From Niastella vici (GTDB lineage: Bacteria > Bacteroidota > Bacteroidia > Chitinophagales > Chitinophagaceae), in assembly GCF_002077945.1 (NCBI RefSeq), contig NZ_LVYD01000041.1:186001-250000 (forward strand): a DNA stretch of 64,000 bases, written 5' to 3'. The translations under genes were made by a program, and so were the position numbers. Positions 35,157 through 45,290 of this stretch are shown piece by piece; within the stretch, counting starts at the first letter, position 1; every line of letters starts with the position of its first letter. Under the pieces are notes generated by a model. That model was not told the DNA's origin. It made no database searches and saw nothing but the letters and a program-made list of their open reading frames with translations.

Positions 35157-35255
35157 AGAAAATCAGCTTTTTACCCTGCCCTGCTATTAAAACGCTTGAT
35201 TATAAGCCAATTGCAAATTTTGAATATTTATTTTTGTGCCGCCTAATAATTAGAA

Positions 35256-35519
35256 ATGATGCGGTTCCAGCCCATTTTTTTAAGTTTTATTTATAATTGC
35301 CGCTACGCCGGTCCCTTTCTCAGTTCCGCTTTTCCCAGTATTATTGTGGCAGCTACAAAATGTACCTTGTACATGCCGTCGACAACACCCAAAAAAGAAA
35401 TCTCTTTTAAAACAAAAAAATTGATCGGTAAGATCTGCCGGTTCCTCTATTATGGAATCCGGTATGCCTTCAGTATTATTACTACCTGGCTCGAATACGA
35501 CCATTGGTCGGGTTATTAA
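35256..35519 (+). CDS. Small hypothetical protein (up to 87 aa)
   Basis: Not recognised. The N-terminal half is hydrophobic and Cys/Pro-containing; the C-terminal half is basic then aromatic (KKLIGKICRFLYYGIRYAFS, then TTWLEYDHWSGY). A -7 box TATTTTTG (35229-35236) places transcription start near 35243, just before the tandem ATG at 35256/35259. That supports a real gene with a 13-base leader. An internal ATG at 35373 could give a 48-residue form. Confidence 0.45.
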   Translation: MMRFQPIFLSFIYNCRYAGPFLSSAFPSIIVAATKCTLYMPSTTPKKEISFKTKKLIGKICRFLYYGIRYAFSIITTWLEYDHWSGY

Positions 35520-35632
35520 ATAATCGGCTACATCCCGCTTTTCCCCACTAATTATCATCAGGGCCTGGCCTGATCTTTATTATCATTCACTTATCCAAAC
35601 TTGTTACCTTTATACAGCCTAATATTTATTGT

Positions 35633-36454
35633 ATGAATACCATCCTTGTGCCGGTTGATTTTTCACCCGCCTCACGCAATGCAGCTAATTTTGCTGCAGA
35701 ACTGGCTAAGCTGTTACATACCAGACTCCTTCTTTTTCATGCTTATTTGCTGCCCACCCCCATCAGCGAGGTGCCATATGCCATGGTTACGGTCGATAAC
35801 CTGCAAAAGGAAAATGAAGAGCTGATCAAAAAAGAGGCTGACTGGCTTCATGACCAATACGGGCTCGAAGTGGAATGGCTGGTACGCATCGGCATCGCTT
35901 CCGACGAAATAAAGACCCTTACAAAAGAAAAAGAGATCGGGCTTATCGTCATAGGCATGAAAGGCGCCGGCGGTCTCGACAAGATCATCGGCAGCACCAC
36001 CACCAACGTGGCCCGCAAAGTGAAGACCCCGGTGCTGGTAATACCCCACGACGCCGCTTATACCCCCTTTAAATATATTACCTACGCCAGCGATTTCAGC
36101 TACAAAACAAGCCTTCCCCTGTTTCAACCCCTGTTAGAGCTGGCCCGCACCTTCCAGGCTAAGGTCCATATCCTGTTCATTCGCCAAACCCATGGGGGCG
36201 ATACAGAACTGGAAACAACCGGCCGAAGAAGCAACGAATTAATTTTTGAAGGATTTGACCATGAATACGCCATTATCGAGGAACCATCTGTAAATCATGG
36301 TATTAGCAGCTATTTGCAACAGCAAAAAAGCGAATTGCTGGTGATGGTGGCCCATAAACACACCTTTCTGGAACGGGTATTTTCAAAAAACCACACCACG
36401 GCCATGGCCTATGAAACCCATGTGCCCCTGCTAATTTTGCAGGATAAATCCTAG
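35633..36454 (+). CDS. Universal stress protein, tandem domains
   Basis: Cytoplasmic protein of 273 residues made of two UspA-like domains. The first (1-140) starts TILVPVDFSPASRNAANFA and carries the ATP-binding loop GMKGAGGLDKIIGSTTTNVA followed by TPVLVIP. The second (about 148-273) starts ITYASDFS and has degenerate loop residues, so only the first domain may bind nucleotide. Such proteins respond to stress and starvation. A near-consensus TACCTTTA box lies about 25 bases upstream. Confidence 0.9.
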   Translation: MNTILVPVDFSPASRNAANFAAELAKLLHTRLLLFHAYLLPTPISEVPYAMVTVDNLQKENEELIKKEADWLHDQYGLEVEWLVRIGIASDEIKTLTKEKEIGLIVIGMKGAGGLDKIIGSTTTNVARKVKTPVLVIPHDAAYTPFKYITYASDFSYKTSLPLFQPLLELARTFQAKVHILFIRQTHGGDTELETTGRRSNELIFEGFDHEYAIIEEPSVNHGISSYLQQQKSELLVMVAHKHTFLERVFSKNHTTAMAYETHVPLLILQDKS

Positions 36455-36478
36455 CGGGAAATATACTCTGAGACTCGT

Positions 36479-36510
36479 TTTGACCGATTTACCGGTTTGC
36501 CTTACCTTTG
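36479..36510 (+). promoter_or_regulatory. Bacteroidota promoter for tig
   Basis: TTTG at 36479-36482, a 20-base spacer, TACCTTTG at 36503-36510. A full consensus, 24 bases before the ATG. Confidence 0.8.
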
Positions 36511-36534
36511 CAACCCAATTTAAAAAAAAGCGCT

Positions 36535-37914
36535 ATGGCAACTGTAACCAGAGAGAATATCGGTCTGCTGAATGATAAGATAACCATAAAAGTAGCCGGA
36601 GCAGATTATCTGCCTTCTTTTGAAAAAGCACTCAAAAATTATAGCAAACAAGCCAATATACCAGGTTTCCGCAAAGGAATGGTACCAACCGGCATGATCA
36701 AAAAAATGCACGGTCAGTCGGTATTTGCTGATGAGGTTATAAGAACGGTAGAGAAAGAGCTGAGCAGCTATATGCAAAACGAAAAGCTGGAGATCTTTGC
36801 CCAGCCTTTACCGCTTGCCACAGAAGAAGCTCCCAAACTCGACATGAATAACCCCGTTGAGTATGTGTTTGATTTTGAAGTAGGCTTAAAACCTGCCTTT
36901 AATATTACCGACCTGGCAACAGAAAAAATGACCCGCTACAAAGTGAGCGTAACCGAAGAAATGATCAATGAAGAGGTTAACCGTTTACAGGTGCGTCATG
37001 GTAAACTGGTCGACAGAGATGCAGTGTCAGAAGATGACAACGTACTGAATGTAACCTTTACCGAAACTGATGCCAATGGTAATGAAGTAGAAGGCGGTAT
37101 CAAAAAAGACAACTCCTTCCTCGTTAAATATTTTGCAGAAGCTTACCGCGGTAACCTTACCGGCAAGAAGAAAGACGATGTATTAAATATTCAGTTGAAC
37201 AAAGCTTTCGACGAAAAAGAAAGAGAGTGGATCCTCGGCGACCTCGGCCTCGATAAACACGATGAAGCTGCTGCTGCAAAATTCTTCAACATGGCCATCA
37301 CCAAAGTTGGCCTCGTTGAAAAAGCCGAACTGAACGAAGAGTTCTTCAAAGCCGTATATCCCAAAAAAGATATCAAGACTGAAGCCGATTTCCGCAATGA
37401 AATAAAAGAAGAGATCCAGAGCTACTGGGATAAACAAACGAAAAATCATTTACAGCACGAGGTTTACCACGTACTGGTTGATCATACAAAGATCGAGTTC
37501 CCCGAATCATTCCTGAAACGCTGGATGCAAACCGGCGGTGAACAACCGAAAAGCCAGGAAGAAGTGGAACACGAATTCCCCACATTCGCCAATCAGCTCA
37601 AATGGACACTGATCACCGATAAACTGGTTCAGGAGAACAATATCGAAGTAAAGAACGAAGACATTGAGGCTTTTGCCAAACAACAATTATTCGGTTATAT
37701 GGGTATGACCATGCAGGAAGATGAACAACCCTGGATCGCTGAATACATTACCCGTATGATGAAAGACCGTAAGTTTGTTGAAGACGCTTACCACCGCATT
37801 CAAACAGAGAAAGTATTTGACTGGGCCGAAACAAAAGTGAATGCTGTTGAAAAACCGGTTTCAGTAGATGAATTCTCAAAAGAGGCTGAAAAACATCAAC
37901 ACCATCATCACTAG
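36535..37914 (+). CDS. tig: Trigger factor (ribosome-associated chaperone)
   Basis: Peptidyl-prolyl isomerase/chaperone of 459 residues that meets nascent chains at the ribosome exit. The N-terminal ribosome-binding domain has the loop IPGFRKGMVP (about 41-50). The middle FKBP-like domain (about 160-250) is divergent, as usual in Bacteroidota, and the C-terminal helical domain follows. The ATG at 36535 gives the expected MATVTRENIG start; an earlier in-frame start would overlap the promoter. The natural C-terminus ends in EKHQHHHH, an unusual histidine tail. A terminator follows. Confidence 0.92.
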   Translation: MATVTRENIGLLNDKITIKVAGADYLPSFEKALKNYSKQANIPGFRKGMVPTGMIKKMHGQSVFADEVIRTVEKELSSYMQNEKLEIFAQPLPLATEEAPKLDMNNPVEYVFDFEVGLKPAFNITDLATEKMTRYKVSVTEEMINEEVNRLQVRHGKLVDRDAVSEDDNVLNVTFTETDANGNEVEGGIKKDNSFLVKYFAEAYRGNLTGKKKDDVLNIQLNKAFDEKEREWILGDLGLDKHDEAAAAKFFNMAITKVGLVEKAELNEEFFKAVYPKKDIKTEADFRNEIKEEIQSYWDKQTKNHLQHEVYHVLVDHTKIEFPESFLKRWMQTGGEQPKSQEEVEHEFPTFANQLKWTLITDKLVQENNIEVKNEDIEAFAKQQLFGYMGMTMQEDEQPWIAEYITRMMKDRKFVEDAYHRIQTEKVFDWAETKVNAVEKPVSVDEFSKEAEKHQHHHH

Positions 37915-37939
37915 TAGATGACAGGTTGTTACTATATAG

Positions 37940-37967
37940 AACCCGGGATTTAAATTCCGGGTTTTTT
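37940..37967 (+). terminator. Terminator after tig
   Basis: Stem AACCCGGGA / TTCCGGGTT with a short AT loop, followed by TTTTTT. Confidence 0.9.
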
Positions 37968-38014
37968 ATTGCCCTGAGTGCGTGCCCGCCTCCGGCGGAA
38001 AATCGAAGTGTTTC

Positions 38015-38320
38015 CTATTGCCCCTCTATTAGCCTCCCGAGCGCATCCAGCTTCTGGTTCCAGAAATTATGATACTGGGTTACCCAATCAGATACCTCTT
38101 TCAGTTTATTGAAATCAACCTGGCAATACCGCTCCCGCCCCTGCTGCCTGATCACTACCAGCCCGCATTCAGTCAATATCTTTATATGCTTTGAAATAGC
38201 CGGCCTGCTTACTTCAAAATTTTCAGCTACCCCGTTCAGGGTTAAGGTCTTATTCGCCAGCAAACCAATGATCTCCCGCCTGGTAGGGTCGGCAATTGCC
38301 TGAAAAACATCACGACGCAT
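38015..38320 (-). CDS. ArsR/SmtB-type transcriptional regulator
   Basis: A 101-residue winged-helix repressor. It begins RRDVFQAIADPTRREIIGLL, with recognition helix SRPAISKHIKIL and wing QQGRERYCQV. The metal-binding CxC motifs of arsenic/zinc sensors are absent. The C-terminal WVTQYHNFWNQKLDALGRLI tail is typical of the sub-group usually found with an SRPBCC/AHSA1 partner, but no such gene is adjacent. A consensus promoter and an inverted repeat lie directly upstream. Confidence 0.9.
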   Translation of the reverse strand: MRRDVFQAIADPTRREIIGLLANKTLTLNGVAENFEVSRPAISKHIKILTECGLVVIRQQGRERYCQVDFNKLKEVSDWVTQYHNFWNQKLDALGRLIEGQ

Positions 38321-38321
38321 A

Positions 38322-38344
38322 CAAAAAGTTTATGTAACTGTTTG
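38322..38344. promoter_or_regulatory. Putative operator of the ArsR-type gene
   Basis: Imperfect inverted repeat CAAAAAGTT-TATGT-AACTGTTTG (8 of 9 bases paired), between the start codon and the -7 box. Placement suits autorepression. Confidence 0.45.
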
Positions 38345-38348
38345 GTTG

Positions 38349-38378
38349 CAAAATTAGGTGGTACCCACGGCTTGGCAA
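38349..38378 (-). promoter_or_regulatory. Bacteroidota promoter for the ArsR-type gene
   Basis: Read on the minus strand: TTG (38378-38376), 19 bases, TAATTTTG (38356-38349). Full consensus match. Confidence 0.75.
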
Positions 38379-38521
38379 AACCCCGGAAAACCGGTCTAAA
38401 ACAGGGAATTACCATATAGGGAATCATGTACAGGGTATGTGGGGAAAACTTTACTTTCAAAACATAGTCTAACAAGTTGATTATAACAACCTTACACAAT
38501 TGCTACCCTCATACTAATCTA

Positions 38522-38552
38522 TTGCAATTTCCGTTTATAGTAACTATCTTTT
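38522..38552 (+). promoter_or_regulatory. Near-consensus promoter for the large subtilase
   Basis: TTG at 38522-38524, a 20-base spacer and TATCTTTT at 38545-38552 (last base differs from consensus). The ATG follows 53 bases later. Confidence 0.5.
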
Positions 38553-38605
38553 TCGATCCGTTAATGTTATAACCCCGAACCATTTTCCTATTTAAAAATC
38601 CGTAG

Positions 38606-41600
38606 ATGAAATATCCGTTACTCGCATTTTCATTACTGCTTGTAGTATTGAAAAGTTCTGCCCAGGAGGTGCTGCGCCCCGTTCAGTTAAAAAGCGGCGC
38701 CCTCGCGAAAACCCGTAACCTCCGCAATGATTCGCATTTAACCGACTCCCTGCTTAAATACCGGTTTAAGCACAAGTATTACTCGCTTATTCAATTTACC
38801 AAACTACCCGATGCGGCTGAGCGGCAGGCACTGGCCCAGGAAGGTATTTTGTTGTATGATTATCTTCCCGACAATACCTTTCTGGCCGAAATAACCGACC
38901 GGTTGGTACCGGGCCAGCTTAACAGGAGTACCATTGGCGGCGTTTATACGCTGGAAGCAAAAAACAAAATTGCTCCTGCACTCACAAAGCAGTTAAGCCA
39001 GTCAATGCCCGACCCCGATAAACTGATCGCTGTAAGCTTCTACGGAAATATTGATAAAGCAACTGCAGTTGCCGAATTAAAACAAACCGGCGCCCACATT
39101 GAAGAAACAAAAATTCAACCGGCGCACGTCATATTCATCAACGCCGATGCGGCCACCGTACAAAAAATAGCCGCCCTGCCATTCGTTGCGTATGTAAGCA
39201 GCCAGCAAATGAAACCCGTAGCGATTAATAACCGCAACCGGGGCGCGCAGGGTATAGATGCCATCAGCGCTACTGCGGGCCGTAACCTGCAGGGTACTAA
39301 TGTTACCCTGGGTTTGGGTGATAATGGCAATGCCAGCACCCACCTCGATATAGCCAGCCGGCTCATCAACAGGAACCCGGCAGCTCCTGCTACCCATGGC
39401 ACACATACTATGGGCACCATGGGCGGTGGCGGCATAATAAATCCAAAATACAAGGGAATGGCCCCTAAAGCCACTCTCATAGGTCAATACTACAGCGACA
39501 TTTTGGTGAACGCCCCTTACTATATGGCCGATTACGACATGGTGCTTACCAACAACTCATACCACTCTGCAGCGCTGGGTTGTGCCGGCCAGGGTGATTA
39601 TGATGTGTTGAGCAATTATGTAGATGCCCAGTTGAACAGCAACAGCACCCTGTTACACGTATTTGCAGCCGGTAATGATGGGGGTTATACCTGCTCCCCC
39701 TATCCTGCTTCGTTAGCCACGGTTAAATCGGGCTTCCAAAGCGCAAAGAATGTGCTCACCGTAGGTGCCATTGACAATGGGACCTATAACATTGCGAATT
39801 TCTCAAGCTGTGGCCCGGTAGATGATGGCCGGTTAAAACCAGAGATCGTGGCCGGCGGATATGCCATTTGGTCAACCTATCCCAATAACACCTATGCCAG
39901 TAACTCAGGTACCAGTATGGCTGCTCCTACAGCAACAGGTACGCTGGGCTTATTGTACGAACGTTACCGGCAATTGAATAGCGGCGCTGATCCATCTGCT
40001 GCATTGATCAAAGCGGTAGCCTGCAATGGCGCCGATGACCTCGGCAATGCAGGTCCTGATTTTATATTTGGTTTTGGTAACCTGAATGCCCGTAATGCAG
40101 TAGAAGCGTTGGAGAACCATACCTACTTCAACGGCACCATCACCAATGGTGGCACCCAAACTTTCAATATAACAGGCGTGCCGGCCGGTACCGCACAGAT
40201 CAAGGTTATGCTGTACTGGAGTGATCCCGCTGCAGTGCCTTATGCCAGCACCACGCTGGTGAATAACCTCAACCTTACGGTTACCGCTCCTGACCTTACC
40301 GTACATTCACCCCTCATACTCGATCCTTCTGCAGCTAACGTAAACAATGTGGCCGTTGAAGGAACTGATAATCGTAATAACATTGAACAGGTGGTGATCA
40401 ATAACCCACCCGCCGGCAATTTCACTGTTACCGTTTCCGGCGCCAGTGTACCGCAAGGCCCACAGGATTTCGTGGTCGCTTACCAGGTAACAGCGCCCGC
40501 CGTCAATGTCGTTTATCCATTTGGCGAAGAAACCTGGGTACCCGGTGAAACGGAGATCATTCGCTGGAGCGCTTCTGACAACAATACCAATACATTTACG
40601 ATTGAATATTCGCTCGACAATGGCAGCACCTGGACAACCATCAGCAACAGCGTAGCGGCAACAGCGAGGTTGTATGTATGGACGGTTCCCAATACACCTT
40701 CCAACACCGCATTGGTGCGGGTAAGCCGTAACAGTACAGCCTATACCGATGTAAGCGATTATACATTCACTATATTACAGCAACCAGCCCCCACCATTAC
40801 CAGCGCCTGTACCGGCTATGTCAATCTCAGCTGGACCGCCATTCCCTCGGCCACCAGTTATGATATCATGCAATTCAAAAATGGAGACATGAACGTGGTG
40901 GCCAGCACCACCAGCACCAGCTATTTATTGGGTGGGTTGAACAAAGACAGCACGTACTGGTTGTCTGTATGCCCGGTAATAGGTTCAACACCGGGCCGCC
41001 GGGCAATAGCGCAAAGTATTATACCCTCCGGTGGCAGTTGCGCTTCACCAACCTTTGACAACGACCTGAGTCCCGATCTGCTGGTGGCGCCTGTTACCGG
41101 CCGTAAGTACACCCTGTCGCAATTAGGCACCGTAGCACCGCAGGTTCGAATAAAAAATATTGGCAGCACATCAACCACAGGCACATTCAACATCACCTAC
41201 CAGGTAAATGGCGGAAGCCCGATAACAGAAAGCACGACCCAAACCATTGCAGCCAACAGCACATACACCCATACATTTGCGTCAGGCTACGACTTTTCAA
41301 CACCCGGCACCTATACCATAAAAGCCTGGGTTGATTACGGCAGCGATCCATCGCACACGAACGATACGCTGGTAACTGTGGTGAAACATTTGCAAAATGA
41401 CCTTATCACATTAAGCCCCTCTTATACCGAAGGATTTGAAAGCGCTACCGCAAACGCTTACTCCAGCGTTACCCTTGGTTTCGATGGGCTCGACCGCTGT
41501 GACTTCTACTCGAGCAGCAGCAATGGACGCGCCCGAACATTTGTTAATACGGGTATTGCCAGAAATGGAAACCGCGCCATTACGCTCGATCAGCTAAACA

Positions 41601-43921
41601 ATCCAAGTTCTATAAACGCCGATAGCCTCATCACAACCTTCAACCTGGCTAACTACAGCGCCACCGACCAGTTATGGCTCTCCTTCTATTTCAGGAACCA
41701 GGGTATTGAATATTCGGCAGGAAATAACAAGGTATGGATAAGGGGTAGTGAAACCGGTGCCTGGATACCGGTTTATACTCTTCCTTACAATACAGCAGAT
41801 TTTGGCGTATATCGCGCCGTTGCACCAATAAATATAACCGAAACCCTGGCCAATGCAGTGCCGGCCCAAACAGTAAGCAGCAGTTTCCAGATAAAATTTG
41901 GCGAGCATGGTTACCAGTCAACCAACTCGGTGATCATTGACGGTTCAGTCGATGATGGTTACACATTCGATGATATTACCATAACCCTCACTACCGACGA
42001 CGCTACAATAGTGCAACTGGTAGCCCCTGCTACCACCAATGTATGCGCCCTCAGCAGTGCAGAACCGGTTACCATACAGGTAAAGAATTACAGTTCATCA
42101 ACGCTTACCAATGTACCCGTTTCGTACCAGGTTGATAATAGCACCGCGGTAACTGAGATTATTCCTTCCCTAACGGCCGGACAGGTTCTGAACTATACGT
42201 TTGCACAACCAGCCGATTTCTCAGCCTTTAAGCAATACAACCTAACAACCTGGGTTAGTTATGCAACCGACAGCTACCGCACCAACGATACCCTTAAAGC
42301 ATCCTTCCGCACCTCGCAGCTTATCAGCAGCTATCCTTACCTCGAAAGCTTTGAAAGCAACGATGGCAACTGGTATACCGGTGGCATCAACAGCAGCTGG
42401 CAATGGGGCACACCTGCTGCCGCTGTCATAAACAAAGCAGCCAACGGAACAAATGCATGGGTCACCAATTTAACAGGTAATTATAACAACAATGAGTTGT
42501 CGTACCTGTATTCACCCTGCTTTAACCTGACCGGACTTACGCAACCGGTGTTGTCGTTCAGCCATATTTTCAGAATGGAAGACAATTGCAATTGCGATTT
42601 TCACTGGGTTGAATACAGCACCGATGGAACTAACTGGTACAAACTGGGCAGCAGCAGCAGCAGCGGAACTAACTGGTACGACAATTCGCTGTACCAGGCC
42701 TGGAAGATCTCAGATACCCGCTGGCATGTATCAAGTTTTGATATGCCGGCTTCTATTATAGGCAGCACTACCGTAAGGTTCAGGATTGTTTTTTATGCCG
42801 ATCCCGGCGTAACGTATGAAGGCGTGGGCATCGATGATATCCATGTATTTGACAAAGCAATTATTTACAGCGGTGCCGATATCACAAGCGGATTAACCCA
42901 ATCGGTAAGCGGCAGTAACTGGATACATTTTAATTCAGGCAGCAACCGCGTAGTGTCTATAAATCCACATGGGCAGAACCTGGGCAGTACCGATGTTAAA
43001 GTGTACATCAACACCGGTGGCGTGCGCAACGATGGATATCAGTATTACCTCGACCGGAATATTGTTATTCAACCTACTAATGCCCCAACGGGTCCCGTAA
43101 GTGTTCGATATTACTTCCTGAATACCGAAACCAACAACCTCATCAATGCTACCGGCTGCGCAAGCTGTAGCACTATCTCCGATGCATATGCATCCGGCGT
43201 TACCAAATACCATGGTACGGCGTCGGAAGAGAATGGCACCCTGGCCGACAATACGAGCAATTCATATACATTCATTACGCCTTCGAACGTTGATATAATA
43301 CCATACGATAATGGTTATTATGCCGAATACCAGGTAAGCAGTTTCTCCGAGTTCTGGATCAACAGCGGCGCCGCCGGGCAAAATCAGCCCTTACCCATTG
43401 TACTGGGTATGTTCACCGCAACAAGGAACAACGAAACCGCCTTGTTACAATGGACCACCCTGCAGGAAACCAATACCGATCACTTCGTTATTGAGCGAAG
43501 CACCGATGGCCTCCATTATGAAACAATTGGTACGGTTACAGCCAAAGGCAATACCACTGCAGAAAACAAATACCAGTTCACCGATAAACAAATGGCAACC
43601 GGTATAAACTACTATCGCATAAAAACAATAGATAAAGATGCGAAGTATGTGCTGTCGCCGGTACGGTCGCTCAATAACAGCGATAATGATTTCACCATCA
43701 GCATGCTGCCCAACCCGGTAACAAAAGGCGTGGTGTACATCAATACCTCGGTAAACTGCAACCGCATTGAATTGCGCGATGCAACAGGCCGGCTGATACA
43801 AACAGTGAATGTAAAAGGGACCGCCAATTCAATTTCTGTTCAGCACCTTTTAAAAGGAATGTACTTTGTTACTGTAGTAACAGACAATGGCGATAAAGTA
43901 GAAAAATTGATTATACAATAA
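38606..43921 (+). CDS. Large secreted S8 subtilase with T9SS type A tail
   Basis: Exported serine protease of 1771 residues. Signal peptide 1-20 (ending SSAQ), a prodomain-like region to about 215, then the subtilisin domain with Asp239 (GLGDNGN), His264 (THGTHTMGT), the oxyanion Asn in FAAGNDGG and Ser437 (SGTSMAAP). A beta-rich P-domain-like part, a fibronectin type III module (about 730-800) and CARDB-like and MAM-like stretches follow. The last 80 residues (LPNPVTKGVVYINT, LRDATGRLIQTV, KGMYFVTV) are a T9SS sorting domain. The protein should reach the cell surface or medium. Poly-Ser/Gly tracts occur near 1350. A nutrient-scavenging role is likely. Confidence 0.95.
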   Translation: MKYPLLAFSLLLVVLKSSAQEVLRPVQLKSGALAKTRNLRNDSHLTDSLLKYRFKHKYYSLIQFTKLPDAAERQALAQEGILLYDYLPDNTFLAEITDRLVPGQLNRSTIGGVYTLEAKNKIAPALTKQLSQSMPDPDKLIAVSFYGNIDKATAVAELKQTGAHIEETKIQPAHVIFINADAATVQKIAALPFVAYVSSQQMKPVAINNRNRGAQGIDAISATAGRNLQGTNVTLGLGDNGNASTHLDIASRLINRNPAAPATHGTHTMGTMGGGGIINPKYKGMAPKATLIGQYYSDILVNAPYYMADYDMVLTNNSYHSAALGCAGQGDYDVLSNYVDAQLNSNSTLLHVFAAGNDGGYTCSPYPASLATVKSGFQSAKNVLTVGAIDNGTYNIANFSSCGPVDDGRLKPEIVAGGYAIWSTYPNNTYASNSGTSMAAPTATGTLGLLYERYRQLNSGADPSAALIKAVACNGADDLGNAGPDFIFGFGNLNARNAVEALENHTYFNGTITNGGTQTFNITGVPAGTAQIKVMLYWSDPAAVPYASTTLVNNLNLTVTAPDLTVHSPLILDPSAANVNNVAVEGTDNRNNIEQVVINNPPAGNFTVTVSGASVPQGPQDFVVAYQVTAPAVNVVYPFGEETWVPGETEIIRWSASDNNTNTFTIEYSLDNGSTWTTISNSVAATARLYVWTVPNTPSNTALVRVSRNSTAYTDVSDYTFTILQQPAPTITSACTGYVNLSWTAIPSATSYDIMQFKNGDMNVVASTTSTSYLLGGLNKDSTYWLSVCPVIGSTPGRRAIAQSIIPSGGSCASPTFDNDLSPDLLVAPVTGRKYTLSQLGTVAPQVRIKNIGSTSTTGTFNITYQVNGGSPITESTTQTIAANSTYTHTFASGYDFSTPGTYTIKAWVDYGSDPSHTNDTLVTVVKHLQNDLITLSPSYTEGFESATANAYSSVTLGFDGLDRCDFYSSSSNGRARTFVNTGIARNGNRAITLDQLNNPSSINADSLITTFNLANYSATDQLWLSFYFRNQGIEYSAGNNKVWIRGSETGAWIPVYTLPYNTADFGVYRAVAPINITETLANAVPAQTVSSSFQIKFGEHGYQSTNSVIIDGSVDDGYTFDDITITLTTDDATIVQLVAPATTNVCALSSAEPVTIQVKNYSSSTLTNVPVSYQVDNSTAVTEIIPSLTAGQVLNYTFAQPADFSAFKQYNLTTWVSYATDSYRTNDTLKASFRTSQLISSYPYLESFESNDGNWYTGGINSSWQWGTPAAAVINKAANGTNAWVTNLTGNYNNNELSYLYSPCFNLTGLTQPVLSFSHIFRMEDNCNCDFHWVEYSTDGTNWYKLGSSSSSGTNWYDNSLYQAWKISDTRWHVSSFDMPASIIGSTTVRFRIVFYADPGVTYEGVGIDDIHVFDKAIIYSGADITSGLTQSVSGSNWIHFNSGSNRVVSINPHGQNLGSTDVKVYINTGGVRNDGYQYYLDRNIVIQPTNAPTGPVSVRYYFLNTETNNLINATGCASCSTISDAYASGVTKYHGTASEENGTLADNTSNSYTFITPSNVDIIPYDNGYYAEYQVSSFSEFWINSGAAGQNQPLPIVLGMFTATRNNETALLQWTTLQETNTDHFVIERSTDGLHYETIGTVTAKGNTTAENKYQFTDKQMATGINYYRIKTIDKDAKYVLSPVRSLNNSDNDFTISMLPNPVTKGVVYINTSVNCNRIELRDATGRLIQTVNVKGTANSISVQHLLKGMYFVTVVTDNGDKVEKLIIQ

Positions 43922-43948
43922 CCTGAAGTAAGAAGTAGGAAAATAATA

Positions 43949-43990
43949 AAAAGGTGAGCTTCGCATTTAATAGCGAGCTCACCTTTTCTG
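43949..43990 (+). terminator. Terminator after the subtilase
   Basis: Long stem AAAAGGTGAGCT / AGCTCACCTTTT with an inner TCGC/GCGA pairing, ending in TTTTCTGTTTT. Confidence 0.88.
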
Positions 43991-44086
43991 TTTTCGAATT
44001 CATTTACGAGGCCTGAAGCCTGGTACTCTTCTTACCTCCTGCTTCACACGCCTGTTTCGCGGTTTCATCATTTCACGAACTAGAGT

Positions 44087-44094
44087 TACTTTTG
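44087..44094 (+). promoter_or_regulatory. -7 box for the EamA transporter
   Basis: TACTTTTG matches TAnnTTTG; a TTTC (one base off TTTG) stands about 20 bases upstream. The coding start follows within 20 bases. Confidence 0.5.
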
Positions 44095-44113
44095 TTCCCC
44101 TAAACATACATCA

Positions 44114-45022
44114 TTGAAGCAGCAAGGGGATCCCGGAAATAGCAGGAAGTCAGCAGGCTGGTTATGGTTTTTGACAGGATTGGGTTTTTCAATACTCTGG
44201 CCTTCTGCTGCAGTCGCTACCAAATTTGGTTTACAGGTTGCACAACCTTTTGTTATTTGTATAACCCGCTTTTTTATTGCCGGTTTATTAATGCTGTTTA
44301 TTTCCCATGGCATTTTACGAAAACGTCTTCCGCAAAAAAACGAATGGAAACAACTGGCCATTTATGGCCTGCTCAACATTTCGTTGTATTTGGGATTGTA
44401 CGTGCTGGCCATGCAACATGTATCAGCAGGTTTGGGGTCTTTGGCCATAGCTACCAATCCGGTCCTCATTAACCTGATGGCCACCCTGATATTTGGTCAC
44501 CGGTTACGGTTTATTACCATTACCAGTTTGGTGTTGTGCATGTGCGGTGTGCTGCTGGCCGCCTGGCCGCTGTTTAAAAACAGTTATGCCACGCCGGGCG
44601 GAATTGGTTTGCTCATGGTGTGTATGATCATTTATTCAGCCGGTGTTATTTATTTTTCAAAACAGAATTGGGAGAACCTGCACATTCTCACCATTAATGG
44701 CTGGCAAACCATGTTGGGCGGTTTGTTTTTGCTACCGGCCGCTATAGCTACCTACGACAAAACAAAAAATGTATGGGGCATGAAAATGATGGCGCCCATC
44801 CTGTGGCTGGCCATACCGGTATCCATCGTGGGTGTTCAGCTCTGGTTGTATTTGTTGAAAGACAATGCCGTTAAAGCTTCTTTCTGGCTATTCCTTTGCC
44901 CCGTTGCCGGCTTTATTATTGCCAGTGTAATGATGCACGAACCTATTGGAATTTTTACCGTTACCGGTATGCTATTGACATTAGCAGGTTTGTATCTGGT
45001 GCAGAAGTATAAGTCGGAGTAG
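44114..45022 (+). CDS. EamA/DMT family transporter
   Basis: Inner-membrane protein of 302 residues with about ten transmembrane helices and the internal duplication of the drug/metabolite transporter superfamily. Typical parts: WPSAAVATKFGL in helix 1, ITRFFIAGLLML, and NPVLINLMATLIFGHRL closing the first half. These proteins usually export amino acids or metabolites; the substrate is unknown. The only initiator near the predicted transcription start is TTG at 44114; no in-frame ATG lies before the first helix. Confidence 0.9.
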   Translation: MKQQGDPGNSRKSAGWLWFLTGLGFSILWPSAAVATKFGLQVAQPFVICITRFFIAGLLMLFISHGILRKRLPQKNEWKQLAIYGLLNISLYLGLYVLAMQHVSAGLGSLAIATNPVLINLMATLIFGHRLRFITITSLVLCMCGVLLAAWPLFKNSYATPGGIGLLMVCMIIYSAGVIYFSKQNWENLHILTINGWQTMLGGLFLLPAAIATYDKTKNVWGMKMMAPILWLAIPVSIVGVQLWLYLLKDNAVKASFWLFLCPVAGFIIASVMMHEPIGIFTVTGMLLTLAGLYLVQKYKSE

Positions 45023-45290
45023 GCTATTATTGAATCATTTTTCAAAATTGATTCTGAATACCCCGAAAAAATTGAAATAGGAAGTAGGAAATAAGAAGTA
45101 GGATTTACCCAATAGCCTCCAAATAAAAGCCGTGAATTACGAAATTTTAGATCTTCTTACTTCTTATCTCTTACTTCTGCTAAAACCTTAGCTATTGACC
45201 ACCATTAATTTACCTCACCGTTAAAATTCTTCCCAATCCCGTAAATTCTCTTTCCAATTCCGTAAGCCCATTTGCCCCCGCAGCGCGCAT

